Source: Solwaraspora sp. WMMD406
Lineage (GTDB): Bacteria; Actinomycetota; Actinomycetes; Mycobacteriales; Micromonosporaceae
Direction: 5' to 3'
Length of the DNA: 64,000 nucleotides
NCBI RefSeq assembly: GCF_029626025.1
Contig: NZ_JARUBF010000001.1
Span: forward strand, 2,418,001-2,482,000
Shown: positions 1 through 7,565 of the stretch, one piece after another
Layout: each line of letters begins with the position of its first letter
How positions within the stretch are numbered: position 1 is the first letter of the stretch
Program-made: the position numbers and the translations under genes
The notes under the pieces: generated by a model
Databases searched by the model: none
Told to the model about the DNA's origin: nothing
What the model saw: only the letters and a program-made list of their open reading frames with translations

Positions 1-1
1 G

Positions 2-928
2 GGCGACCCGCCGCCGCTGCCGCACTACGACTGCTTCCAGGCCCCCGACGAATACACCTTCGCCTTCAAAGGACTGTGGGAGTGCAACTGGCTGCAGGGC
101 GTCGAGGGCGGCATCGACCCCAGCCACGTCTCCTTCCTGCACCGGTTCATCGACTCGGACCCCCGGGACGTCTACGGGCAGCAGTTCAGCGAGGAGGTCG
201 CCGGCACCGGGCAGAAGCTGTCCAAACTGGTCGGCGACGCCTACCGGCCGGACATCGAGGTCGAACAGGCCGAACACGGCCTGCGGGTGTACGCGTTGCG
301 GCAGCTCACTGACGAGATCCGGCACGTACGCATCACGAACCTGGTCTTCCCCAACGCGTTCGTGGTGCCCTTCGGCAACAGCAAGGTCTTCTGCCAGTGG
401 CACGTGCCGATCGACGATTACCACCACTACTGGTACATGATCTTCTACGACTTCGCCGAGCCGACCGACAAGGAGGCGCTGCTCGCCCAGCGGCTCGCCG
501 AGGTCTCCCTGCCCGACTACCGGCCGCTACGCAACCGGGCCAACAACTGGGGCTTCGACCCGGCCGAACAGCGCGACCTGACCTACACCGGGATGGGTCT
601 GGACATCAACGTCCACGACCAGTGGGCGGTGGAGAGCATGGGCCCGATCCAGGACCGGACCGTCGAGCGGCTCGGCGTCTCCGACCGGGCGGTCACCGCC
701 AACCGCCGGCTGCTGCTGCGCGCGATCGACGCCGTCGAAGCCGGCAACCCGCTGCCGGCCCGCCCCGCCGACGACACCGCCGCCGCCGCGCTGACCGGCC
801 CGCTCGCCGTCGACACCATCGCCCCGACCGACGGCTGGGAACAGACCTGGCGCGACCGGGAGGCGCAGCGCCGGGCCGACTCCCCGTGGGCCGCCACCGC
901 GGCGCGGTCGGCGGTCGCCGATGCGTAG
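2..928 (+). CDS. Rieske non-heme iron oxygenase, large (alpha) subunit, 3' part
   Basis: The gene enters from the left edge in frame 2, so the N-terminal Rieske [2Fe-2S] domain lies outside the window. What remains is the catalytic domain. The segment GGIDPSHVSFLH near base 115 has the D-x2-H-x4-H arrangement that binds the mononuclear iron, and the C-terminal stretch DQWAVESMGPIQDR is typical of the phthalate 4,5-dioxygenase-like group of ring-hydroxylating and demethylating oxygenases. Such enzymes hydroxylate or O/N-dealkylate aromatic or heterocyclic substrates and need an external reductase, which is not encoded next door. The stop codon overlaps the start of the glutamine-synthetase-like gene by 8 bp, so the two are probably co-translated. 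The substrate cannot be read from the sequence. Confidence 0.9.
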   Translation, partial: GDPPPLPHYDCFQAPDEYTFAFKGLWECNWLQGVEGGIDPSHVSFLHRFIDSDPRDVYGQQFSEEVAGTGQKLSKLVGDAYRPDIEVEQAEHGLRVYALRQLTDEIRHVRITNLVFPNAFVVPFGNSKVFCQWHVPIDDYHHYWYMIFYDFAEPTDKEALLAQRLAEVSLPDYRPLRNRANNWGFDPAEQRDLTYTGMGLDINVHDQWAVESMGPIQDRTVERLGVSDRAVTANRRLLLRAIDAVEAGNPLPARPADDTAAAALTGPLAVDTIAPTDGWEQTWRDREAQRRADSPWAATAARSAVADA

Positions 929-2453
929 CGTCGACGAACGCGCCGTCGCCGACGGCGGCGACGGTCACCGGGCGCTACCGATGCTCGCCGCCGACCGGGG
1001 TGGCTTCATCGACCGCCACCAGCTGTGGACCGACGCCCAGTACGCCGCCGCCGGCCAACTACGCCGCGTCGTCGACGAACTCGGCATCGAGCTGATCCGG
1101 TTCTCCTTCGCCGACCAGCACGGCGTGCTGCGCGGCAAGACGCTGACCCGTACGGCCGCCAGCGCCGCGCTGCGGTCGGGGGTGACCGCCCCGTCGTCGC
1201 TGCTGCTCAAGGACCCGTCCGGGGCGTCGGTGTTCCCGGTCTTCGCCGCCGACCCGCAGGTTCCGGTGACCGGGTTCGCCGGAGCCGGCGACATCGTGCT
1301 GGTGCCGGACCCGACCACGTTCCGGGTGTTGCCGTGGGCGCAGCGGACCGGCTGGGTGCTGTGCGACCTGCGGCTACCCGACGGCTCGTCGGTGCCGTTC
1401 TGCAGCCGGAGCCTGCTGCGCGGCCAACTCGACCGGCTCGCCGCCGCCGGATACCGGATGACCGTCGGCGTCGAGCTGGAGTTCCACGTCTTCGCCGCCG
1501 ACGGTCCCGCCGACGGCGGCCTCGACGCCGACCAGGTGGGCCGCCCCACCGCGCCCGGCCGGCCCAGCGGCACCCGACCGCTGAGCCGGGGCGCGCAGCT
1601 GCTGCACGAGGACGGCCTGGACCGCGCCGACGAGATCGTCCAGCTGCTGCACCACGGCCTGACCCGGCTCGACCTGCCGCTGCGCAGCCTCGAACTGGAG
1701 TTCGGGCCGAGCCAGTTCGAGATCACCATGAGCGCCGGGGACGCGGCGGACGCCGCCGACCAGGTGCTGCTGGCCCGCTCGGCGATCCGGCAGATCTGTC
1801 GGCGGCACGGCTACCACGCCACCTTCATGTCCCGGCCGGCCGGAGCCGAGACCGCCTCCACCGGCTGGCACCTGCACCAGTCGCTGCGCGCGGTCGACTC
1901 CGGCGCGGCGGTCTTCGACCCGACCGCGCCCGGCGAGGCGCTCTCCCCGCTGGCCGGGCATTACCTGGCCGGACTGCTGGAACACGCCGGGGCGGCGGCC
2001 GCGTTCGCCACCCCGACGGTCAACGGCTACAAGCGCTACCTGCCGTTCTCGCTCGCCCCGGACCGGGTGGTGTGGGGGATCGACAACAAAGGGGCCATGG
2101 TGCGGGCCGTCGGTGCCGGCTCCGACACTGGCGTACGGCTGGAGAACCGCTGCGGCGAGCCGGCCGCCAACCCGTACCTCTACATCGCGTCGCAGCTGGT
2201 CAGCGGCCTGGACGGGATCGAGCGGCAGCTCGCTCCGCCACCAGCGGTGGAGGATCCGTACGCCGCCGACGCGCCCCGGCTGCCGGCCTCGCTGGCCGAG
2301 GCGGTGACCGCGTTGGCCGCCGATCCGGCGTTCGCCGCCGCCCTCGGCGACCCGGTGATCTCCTGGTACCTGACCCTCAAACGCCGTGAGTTCGCCCGCT
2401 ACCTCGCGTACGTCTCCGACTGGGAGCAGCGCGAGTACTTCGACCTGATCTGA
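921..2453 (+). CDS. glutamine-synthetase-like gamma-glutamyl ligase
   Basis: A 510-residue protein of the glutamine synthetase superfamily. The N-terminal beta-grasp part (GIELIRFSFADQHGVLRGK) is followed by the catalytic domain with the metal-binding GVELEFHVF near residue 178, and then NGYKRYLPFSLAP and RLENRCGEPAANPYLY, which correspond to the ATP/glutamate site. The spacing suits a single-domain GS homologue of the kind that gamma-glutamylates amines (GlnA3/GlnA4, IpuC, TdnQ/AtdA1) rather than ammonia. The usual NRSA signature reads NKGA here. The ATG overlaps the Rieske oxygenase stop. A Rieske oxygenase paired with a GS-like ligase recalls aniline dioxygenase clusters, where the amine is first glutamylated. 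This role is inferred. Together with the downstream amine-handling genes it points to an amine substrate. Confidence 0.85.
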   Translation: MRSVDERAVADGGDGHRALPMLAADRGGFIDRHQLWTDAQYAAAGQLRRVVDELGIELIRFSFADQHGVLRGKTLTRTAASAALRSGVTAPSSLLLKDPSGASVFPVFAADPQVPVTGFAGAGDIVLVPDPTTFRVLPWAQRTGWVLCDLRLPDGSSVPFCSRSLLRGQLDRLAAAGYRMTVGVELEFHVFAADGPADGGLDADQVGRPTAPGRPSGTRPLSRGAQLLHEDGLDRADEIVQLLHHGLTRLDLPLRSLELEFGPSQFEITMSAGDAADAADQVLLARSAIRQICRRHGYHATFMSRPAGAETASTGWHLHQSLRAVDSGAAVFDPTAPGEALSPLAGHYLAGLLEHAGAAAAFATPTVNGYKRYLPFSLAPDRVVWGIDNKGAMVRAVGAGSDTGVRLENRCGEPAANPYLYIASQLVSGLDGIERQLAPPPAVEDPYAADAPRLPASLAEAVTALAADPAFAAALGDPVISWYLTLKRREFARYLAYVSDWEQREYFDLI

Positions 2454-2491
2454 ACGCGGGCATGTCGACCCGATCTCGAAGGAGCTACCCG

Positions 2492-3946
2492 ATGCCGTCA
2501 TCCGTCGCCCCGCTGGCCGACCTGGAGCCGTACCACGTCGACGGCGAGTGGATCGTGCCGGGGGAGCGCACCCTGATCGAGGTACGGGACCCGTCGGACG
2601 GCACGGTGATCAGCCGGGTCGCCCAGGCGACCGCCGCCGACGTGGACGCCGCCGTGGCCGCCGCCGCTCGGGCGTACGCCGACCGGCGCTGGAGCGGACT
2701 GGCCCCGCTGGAACGCACCCGGGTGCTGCACCGGCTGGCCGACCTGATCGAGGCGCATCTCGAAGAGCTGGCGGTGCTGGAGACCCGCGACAACGGCAAA
2801 CCGATCGAACGATCCCGCGCCGACACCGGCGCGTCGGCCCGCGCCTTCCGACACTTCGCCGGGGCCACCAGCCGACTGACCGGCACTGTCGTGCCGATCG
2901 ACGGCGGCGGCCACCACGTCTACACCGTACTGGAACCGGTCGGGGTGGCGGCGCTGATCCTGCCGTGGAACTTCCCGATCATGACCGGCAGCTTCAAGAT
3001 CGCCCCGGCGTTGGCCGCCGGCTGTCCCATCGTGGTCAAGCCGGCCGAGCAGACCCCGCTGACCATGCTGCGGCTGGCCGCGCTGGCCGCCGAGGCCGGC
3101 GTACCACCGGGGGTGTTCAACGTGCTGACCGGGGACGGCGAGGTCGGCGCGGCGCTGGTGGCCCACCCCGGCGTGGCGAAGGTGTCGTTCACCGGCTCGA
3201 CCGAGGTGGGCCGGGTGGTGATGGCCGGTGCGGCACCTACGATGAAGCGGCTCACCCTGGAGTTGGGCGGCAAGAGCCCGAACATCGTCTTCGCCGATGC
3301 CGATCTCGACGCCGCCGTGCTGACCGCGATGCGGGCGTCGTTCGGCCACTCCGGGCAGATGTGCACCGCCGGCAGCCGGCTGCTGGTGCAGCGTTCCATC
3401 CTGGACGAGATGACCGAACGGCTGGCCGAGGCGACCCGCCGGGTGCCGGTCGGCAACGGACTCGACGGCGGTGTGACCGTCGGCCCGCTGGTCTCCGAGG
3501 AGCAGCGGCAACAGGTGCTGTCCTACATCGAAACCGGCATCCGGGAGGGCGCGACGGTCGCCGTCGGCGGCGGTGTGCCGGACCGGCCGGGCTACTTCGT
3601 CGAACCGACCCTGTTCACCGGGGTCCGCAACGACATGGTCATCGCCCGGGAGGAGATCTTCGGGCCGGTGACCGGCGTGATCGCCTTCGACGACGAGGAC
3701 GAGGCGGTCGCGATCGGCAACGACACGGCGTACGGGCTGGCGGCCGGGGTGTGGACCCGGGACCTGTCCCGCGCCCACCGGATGGCCGCCGCGCTGCGGG
3801 TCGGCACGGTCTGGGTCAACACCTACAACATCTTCGACCCGGCGTTGTCCTTCGGCGGGGTCGGTGACTCCGGTCTGGGTCGGGACCTGGGCGACGACGC
3901 CCTGCACTCGTACTGCGAACGCAAGGGCGTCGTGGTCGCGCTCTGA
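2492..3946 (+). CDS. NAD(P)-dependent aldehyde dehydrogenase
   Basis: A 484-residue member of the aldehyde dehydrogenase superfamily that oxidises an aldehyde to its carboxylic acid. The catalytic glutamate is in LELGGKSPN (about E257) and the nucleophilic cysteine in HSGQMCTAGSR (about C291). The cofactor-fold motif LPWNFP and the substrate-loop EEIFGPV are intact. I chose the ATG at 2492 because AAGGAG lies 7 bases before it. An earlier in-frame ATG at 2462 lacks a ribosome binding site. The gene follows the GS-like gene by 38 bp and probably belongs to the same transcript. It could process the aldehyde released by the oxygenase, the flavin oxidase or the copper amine oxidase nearby. Confidence 0.93.
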   Translation: MPSSVAPLADLEPYHVDGEWIVPGERTLIEVRDPSDGTVISRVAQATAADVDAAVAAAARAYADRRWSGLAPLERTRVLHRLADLIEAHLEELAVLETRDNGKPIERSRADTGASARAFRHFAGATSRLTGTVVPIDGGGHHVYTVLEPVGVAALILPWNFPIMTGSFKIAPALAAGCPIVVKPAEQTPLTMLRLAALAAEAGVPPGVFNVLTGDGEVGAALVAHPGVAKVSFTGSTEVGRVVMAGAAPTMKRLTLELGGKSPNIVFADADLDAAVLTAMRASFGHSGQMCTAGSRLLVQRSILDEMTERLAEATRRVPVGNGLDGGVTVGPLVSEEQRQQVLSYIETGIREGATVAVGGGVPDRPGYFVEPTLFTGVRNDMVIAREEIFGPVTGVIAFDDEDEAVAIGNDTAYGLAAGVWTRDLSRAHRMAAALRVGTVWVNTYNIFDPALSFGGVGDSGLGRDLGDDALHSYCERKGVVVAL

Positions 3947-3957
3947 CCGGCGGTACG

Positions 3958-4004
3958 GCGGTACGCCGGACCGCTGGCGGCACCAGGCCGGTCCGGCGTA
4001 CCGC
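3958..4004. terminator. 15-bp inverted repeat between aldehyde dehydrogenase and fusion gene
   Basis: Bases 3958-3972 (GCGGTACGCCGGACC) are the exact reverse complement of 3990-4004, separated by a 17-nt loop. The stem starts 12 bases after the aldehyde dehydrogenase stop and ends 12 bases before the next ATG. There is no T tract. It may end or attenuate transcription between the two genes, or bind a regulator. Confidence 0.55.
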
Positions 4005-4015
4005 CCCGAACACTG

Positions 4016-6556
4016 ATGGGATCCACGTTGGAAGACTCCGCATCCCCGAACGGGTTGGATGTCGCCGCGTTGCGCGCCGCCACCCCCGGAGCCACCCTCG
4101 CCCGGCACTTCAACGCCGCCGGCGCCGCGCTGCCCAGCCTCGCCGTGCTCGACACCGTGATCGACCACCTGCGCCTGGAGTCGCGCCTCGGCGGCTACGA
4201 AGCCGCCGAAGCCGTCGCCGACCACAGCGCGCGGGTCTACCGACGGGCCGGCGAGTTGATCGGCGCGGCCGCCGACGACATCGCCCTGGTGGAAAGCGCC
4301 ACCGTGGCCTGGCACCGGGCGATCGACGCGCTCCGCCTCGGACCCGGCGACCGGATCCTCGCCTCGGCCTCCAGCTACGTCAGCTCCGCGCTGCACCTGC
4401 TCGAACTGCGCCGGACCCGGGGCATCACGGTGGAGGTGCTGCCGACCGACGACACCGGCGGGGTCGACCTGACCGCCTTGGAGAAGGCCCTCCGCCAGCC
4501 GGCGGCACTCGTCACCGTCGCCCACGTACCCACCTCGTCGGCGCTTGTCGAACCGGTCGTCGAGATCGGGGCGCTCGCCGCGTCCCGCGGCGTACCGCTG
4601 CTGGTGGACGCCACCCAGTCGGTCGGCCAGCTGCCGGTGGACGTGCGCCGGATGCACGCCGGCGTCCTGGTCGCCACCGGCCGCAAGTTCCTGCGCGGAC
4701 CGCGCGGCACCGGTCTGCTTTACCTGGACCCGGCGCTGCGCGACATCGCCCGACCGCTCACCCCCGACGTACGAGGGGCCCGGTGGACCGGTGACGAACA
4801 GTTCGACCTGCTGCCCGGTGCCCGACAGTACGAGACCTGGGAAGCGTCGCACGCGTTGCGTCTCGGGCTGGGCGCGGCCCTCGGCGAGGTCCTCGCGCTC
4901 GGCGTCGCACCGATCGCCCGCTACGTCAGCGGGCTCGCCGACCGGCTGCGGGCCGGGCTTCGTGAGCTGCCCGGGATCACCGTGGTCGACCCGCCCGCCG
5001 CCGGCGGCGGGATCGTCACCTTCGTCCGCGACGACCAACCACCGGCCGAGACCGTACGGGACCTGCGCGCGGCCGGGTTCCATCTGGTCGCCGTTCCGGC
5101 CAGTCACGGCCAGTGGGACCTCGGCCGGCGCGGCCTACCGGCCGTGATCCGGGCCTCGGTGCACGTCTACAACGAGGCGGCGGAGGTGGACGCGCTGCTC
5201 GACCAGCTTTCCCGGCCAGCGGCCACCGCGACCAACGGGTCACCGGTTGCCCCGGTGGCTCGGCCGGTCACGCCGATCGTGGCCGCCGGGTCGGGGCCGA
5301 CCCCGGTGGCTGGCCCGGCGGTGGCCGCCACCGACCGGCGCGCCGTGGCCACGACGGCGTGGCCGGCCGTGGCCGTCGTGCCCGGTGCCGAGTCGCGGGC
5401 CGACGTGATCGTGGTCGGTGCCGGTGTGCACGGGCGGAGCGCCGCCTGGCAGTTGGCCGCCCGCGGCGCGCGGGTGGTCCTGCTCGACCGGTTCCCGGAC
5501 GGGCACACCGACGGCTCGTCGCACGGCCGGACCCGGATGATCCGCCGTGCCTACCCGTCGGCGGTCTGGGACGGGCTGATCGAGCGGGCCTACACCGCCT
5601 GGTCAGACCTGGAGCGGGCGGCGGGACGCCGGCTGGTCACCACGGTCGGCGGCCTCTACGCCCGGCCGGCCCGGGCCAGCGGCGGGCTGCGGGGACCCGG
5701 CTGTGTCACCGTCGACGCCAACCAGGCCGCCGGCATCCTGCCCGGCCTGGTGCTGGCCGACGACATGGTCGCCGTACACGACCCGGCGGCCGGCATCATC
5801 GACGCCGCCGCCGCGATGTCCGCCCTGACGCGGCTGGGCCAGGCCGCCGGGGTGGACCGCCGCGACGGCTGCCGGGTGCTCGGCTGGGTGCCGGACGGCG
5901 CCGGCGTCCGGGTCCGGACCGACGCGGGCAATCTGCTCGCCGACCGGCTGGTCGTTTGCGCCGGACCGTGGACCGCCGAACTGGTCCCGGATTTCGCCGA
6001 CCTGCTCACCGCCGTACGGATCATCAACATCCACATCGGATCTTCAGTGCCGGCGTTGACGACCCCGCCGGCGTTGGGGCCGTTCTCGGTCGAGGTGTCC
6101 GGCGTCGGCCTGCTCTACGGCATCCCCGGCTACGGTCCGGACGCGGTGAAGGTCGGGTTCGACCACGGCCCGGTCGACGACCTGAGCCGGCCGCCCGCCC
6201 AGGTCAGCGCCGCCGAACGGGACACCCTGCTGTCGGTGGCCCGCCGCTTCCTGCCGGCGGCCGACGGGCCGGTGCTGGCCGAGGTGGCCTGTCGCTACAC
6301 GATGGCGCCGGGAAACCGGTTCGCGGTCGGCACGTTGCCGGCACACCCGCAGGTGCTGGTGGCGGCGGCCTGTTCCGGGCACGGGTTCAAGTTCGGCCCG
6401 GCGATCGGCGCCGCGCTGGCGGATCTGGCCGCCGGGCAGGCCCGACCGGACCTGGACTTCCTCTCGCCGGCGGTGATGGGGGTGCGCGGAATCATCCCCG
6501 GAACACGGTCGCCGATCGCCGCTCGTACCAGCGGGCCAACTGTTCCCCCGCGCTGA
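4016..6556 (+). CDS. fusion: class-V PLP aminotransferase + sarcosine-oxidase-like FAD oxidase
   Basis: One uninterrupted 846-residue frame holds two enzymes. Residues 1-390 are a class-V (cysteine-desulfurase fold) PLP enzyme, with LLVDATQSVGQ carrying the cofactor aspartate and ATGRKFLRGPRGTG the Schiff-base lysine. Residues 390-460 are an Ala/Pro/Val-rich linker. From about 462 follows an MSOX/SolA-type flavoprotein: dinucleotide fold VIVVGAGVHG, the motif SSHGRTRMIRRAYP, and EVACRYTMAPG, where the cysteine (about 759) is the position that binds FAD covalently in monomeric sarcosine oxidase, then CSGHGFKFGPAIG. The family oxidises secondary amines or N-methyl amino acids. The start lacks a clear Shine-Dalgarno and follows the 3958-4004 hairpin. 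The 3' end overlaps the convergent GntR gene by 65 bp. The two domains probably act in sequence on one nitrogenous substrate (inference). Confidence 0.85.
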   Translation: MGSTLEDSASPNGLDVAALRAATPGATLARHFNAAGAALPSLAVLDTVIDHLRLESRLGGYEAAEAVADHSARVYRRAGELIGAAADDIALVESATVAWHRAIDALRLGPGDRILASASSYVSSALHLLELRRTRGITVEVLPTDDTGGVDLTALEKALRQPAALVTVAHVPTSSALVEPVVEIGALAASRGVPLLVDATQSVGQLPVDVRRMHAGVLVATGRKFLRGPRGTGLLYLDPALRDIARPLTPDVRGARWTGDEQFDLLPGARQYETWEASHALRLGLGAALGEVLALGVAPIARYVSGLADRLRAGLRELPGITVVDPPAAGGGIVTFVRDDQPPAETVRDLRAAGFHLVAVPASHGQWDLGRRGLPAVIRASVHVYNEAAEVDALLDQLSRPAATATNGSPVAPVARPVTPIVAAGSGPTPVAGPAVAATDRRAVATTAWPAVAVVPGAESRADVIVVGAGVHGRSAAWQLAARGARVVLLDRFPDGHTDGSSHGRTRMIRRAYPSAVWDGLIERAYTAWSDLERAAGRRLVTTVGGLYARPARASGGLRGPGCVTVDANQAAGILPGLVLADDMVAVHDPAAGIIDAAAAMSALTRLGQAAGVDRRDGCRVLGWVPDGAGVRVRTDAGNLLADRLVVCAGPWTAELVPDFADLLTAVRIINIHIGSSVPALTTPPALGPFSVEVSGVGLLYGIPGYGPDAVKVGFDHGPVDDLSRPPAQVSAAERDTLLSVARRFLPAADGPVLAEVACRYTMAPGNRFAVGTLPAHPQVLVAAACSGHGFKFGPAIGAALADLAAGQARPDLDFLSPAVMGVRGIIPGTRSPIAARTSGPTVPPR

Positions 6557-7247
6557 TCACATGAGCCTGCATCTCGCGGCGCGCCCGCGCCCCGTCCTCG
6601 GCGACGAGGGCTTCGATGATCCGTTCGTGCTCGTGGAAGTTGTCGTCGCGGTGTCGCGGATTGTCCTGCAGCACCAGGGCAGACACGTTCCGGGGGAACG
6701 CCTCGTTGATTTCCTTGATCACCCGGGCCAGCCAGTCGTTGCCGGCTACCTGGTGGATCAGGGTGTGGAAGCGGTCGTTGGCGGCGTTGGTCGACGTCGC
6801 CAGGGCCACCCGCGCACGGGCGACCCCCGGGTCGTCCTCGACCCGCCGGTGCGGGATGTTGCCCCGGGCCGCCTGTTCGGTGCGGCGCAGCAACGAGTTG
6901 GCCTCGCGCAGCTCGTCCAGCACGTCGTCGGTGATCCGGCTGACCGCCCGCTCGCAGGCCAGTGCCTCCAGTTCGGCGCGTACCTCGTAGGCCTCCCGGA
7001 CCTCCCAGGGGGCCGGCACCCGGACCACCGCGCCCCGGTGCGGGACGACCTCGATCAGGCCGCCGGTCTGCAGCTGGCGCAGCGCCTCGCGGACCGGGGT
7101 CCGGCTGACCCCGAGCATCTTGGCCAGTTCGGCCTGGCGCAGTTGCGCGCCGATCGGGATCTCGCCGGACATGATCCGGGCGCGGATGGCGGCCGCGGTG
7201 GCGTCGACGAGGGCACTGCTGGTGGTTTCGGTCGAGCTGGCTGGCAT
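6492..7247 (-). CDS. GntR-family regulator, FadR/FCD subfamily
   Basis: A 251-residue one-component regulator. The N-terminal winged helix contains GAQLRQAELAKMLGVSRTPVREALRQLQTGGLIEV, the GntR signature, here split as QLRQAELAKMLGVSRTPV and REALRQLQ. The C-terminal FCD ligand-binding domain keeps metal-type residues in NDRFHTLIHQVAGN, HEHERIIEAL and MQAHV. The ATG at 7247 has a G-rich stretch (GGGGGCA) upstream. Regulators of this subfamily usually repress catabolic operons and respond to a carboxylate or related inducer. The gene is divergent from the copper amine oxidase, and the palindromes at 7385-7409 between them are its most likely operator. A related site lies at the importer promoter near 9718. 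Confidence 0.92.
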   Translation of the reverse strand: MPASSTETTSSALVDATAAAIRARIMSGEIPIGAQLRQAELAKMLGVSRTPVREALRQLQTGGLIEVVPHRGAVVRVPAPWEVREAYEVRAELEALACERAVSRITDDVLDELREANSLLRRTEQAARGNIPHRRVEDDPGVARARVALATSTNAANDRFHTLIHQVAGNDWLARVIKEINEAFPRNVSALVLQDNPRHRDDNFHEHERIIEALVAEDGARARREMQAHVISAGEQLARWYERRSATVFRG

Positions 7248-7384
7248 GCCCGGTGCCCCCGTCTGTTCGGCGTCTGGCGCAGCCGGCCGGATCGGACGCG
7301 AGCTGCCATCACATCCACAGTGGTGCGATGTGGCTGTCACGATAGCAAGTCGCCCGTCGGGGCTGCGGGTCCCGACGTACCCGA

Positions 7385-7435
7385 TTTGGATCCAGGTTTT
7401 GGATCCAAAGATCCTGCTGTAGTATCCGAGACTAC
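7385..7435. promoter_or_regulatory. GntR operator pair and amine oxidase promoter
   Basis: This lies in the 318-bp divergent gap between the GntR gene and the amine oxidase. TTTGGATCCA (7385-7394) is followed two bases later by the perfect palindrome TTTGGATCCAAA (7398-7409). The second copy covers a possible -35 (TTGGAT, 7399), followed after 15 bp by TAGTAT (7420-7425) as a -10. The same operator, spacing and order recur at 9718. A second inverted repeat, GTAGT-N7-ACTAC, spans 7419-7435. The overlap of operator and -35 suggests repression. The rest of the gap shows nothing further. Confidence 0.65.
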
Positions 7436-7565
7436 CTTGGCCAGGGAGTTTTCCGAAAGCACCGATGCACCGGAGCCGCACCGAGCCCCCACCGAACGAG
7501 TGGGACCACCGTCTCCGGGTCGTCGCCGCCATCGGAATCCTCCCGCGACGGCGACAGGAGCAACC

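Noticed and set aside
2498-5107. 869-codon open frame on the minus strand across the aldehyde dehydrogenase and fusion genes
   Set aside because: It is antisense to two clearly conserved genes. The open frame follows from the GC-rich third positions, and its protein is low complexity (many Gly, Arg, Gln, His) without a family.
7411-7436. GTAGT-N7-ACTAC as a separate second operator
   Set aside because: Only five bases per arm, and it overlaps the proposed -10 region. It could be chance, so it is mentioned in the promoter entry and not listed as a separate site.
6561-7565. Extension of the copper amine oxidase frame upstream to 6561
   Set aside because: This stretch is antisense to the GntR gene and includes the operator region. 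The GTG at 7566 has a proper ribosome site and begins the family homology soon after.
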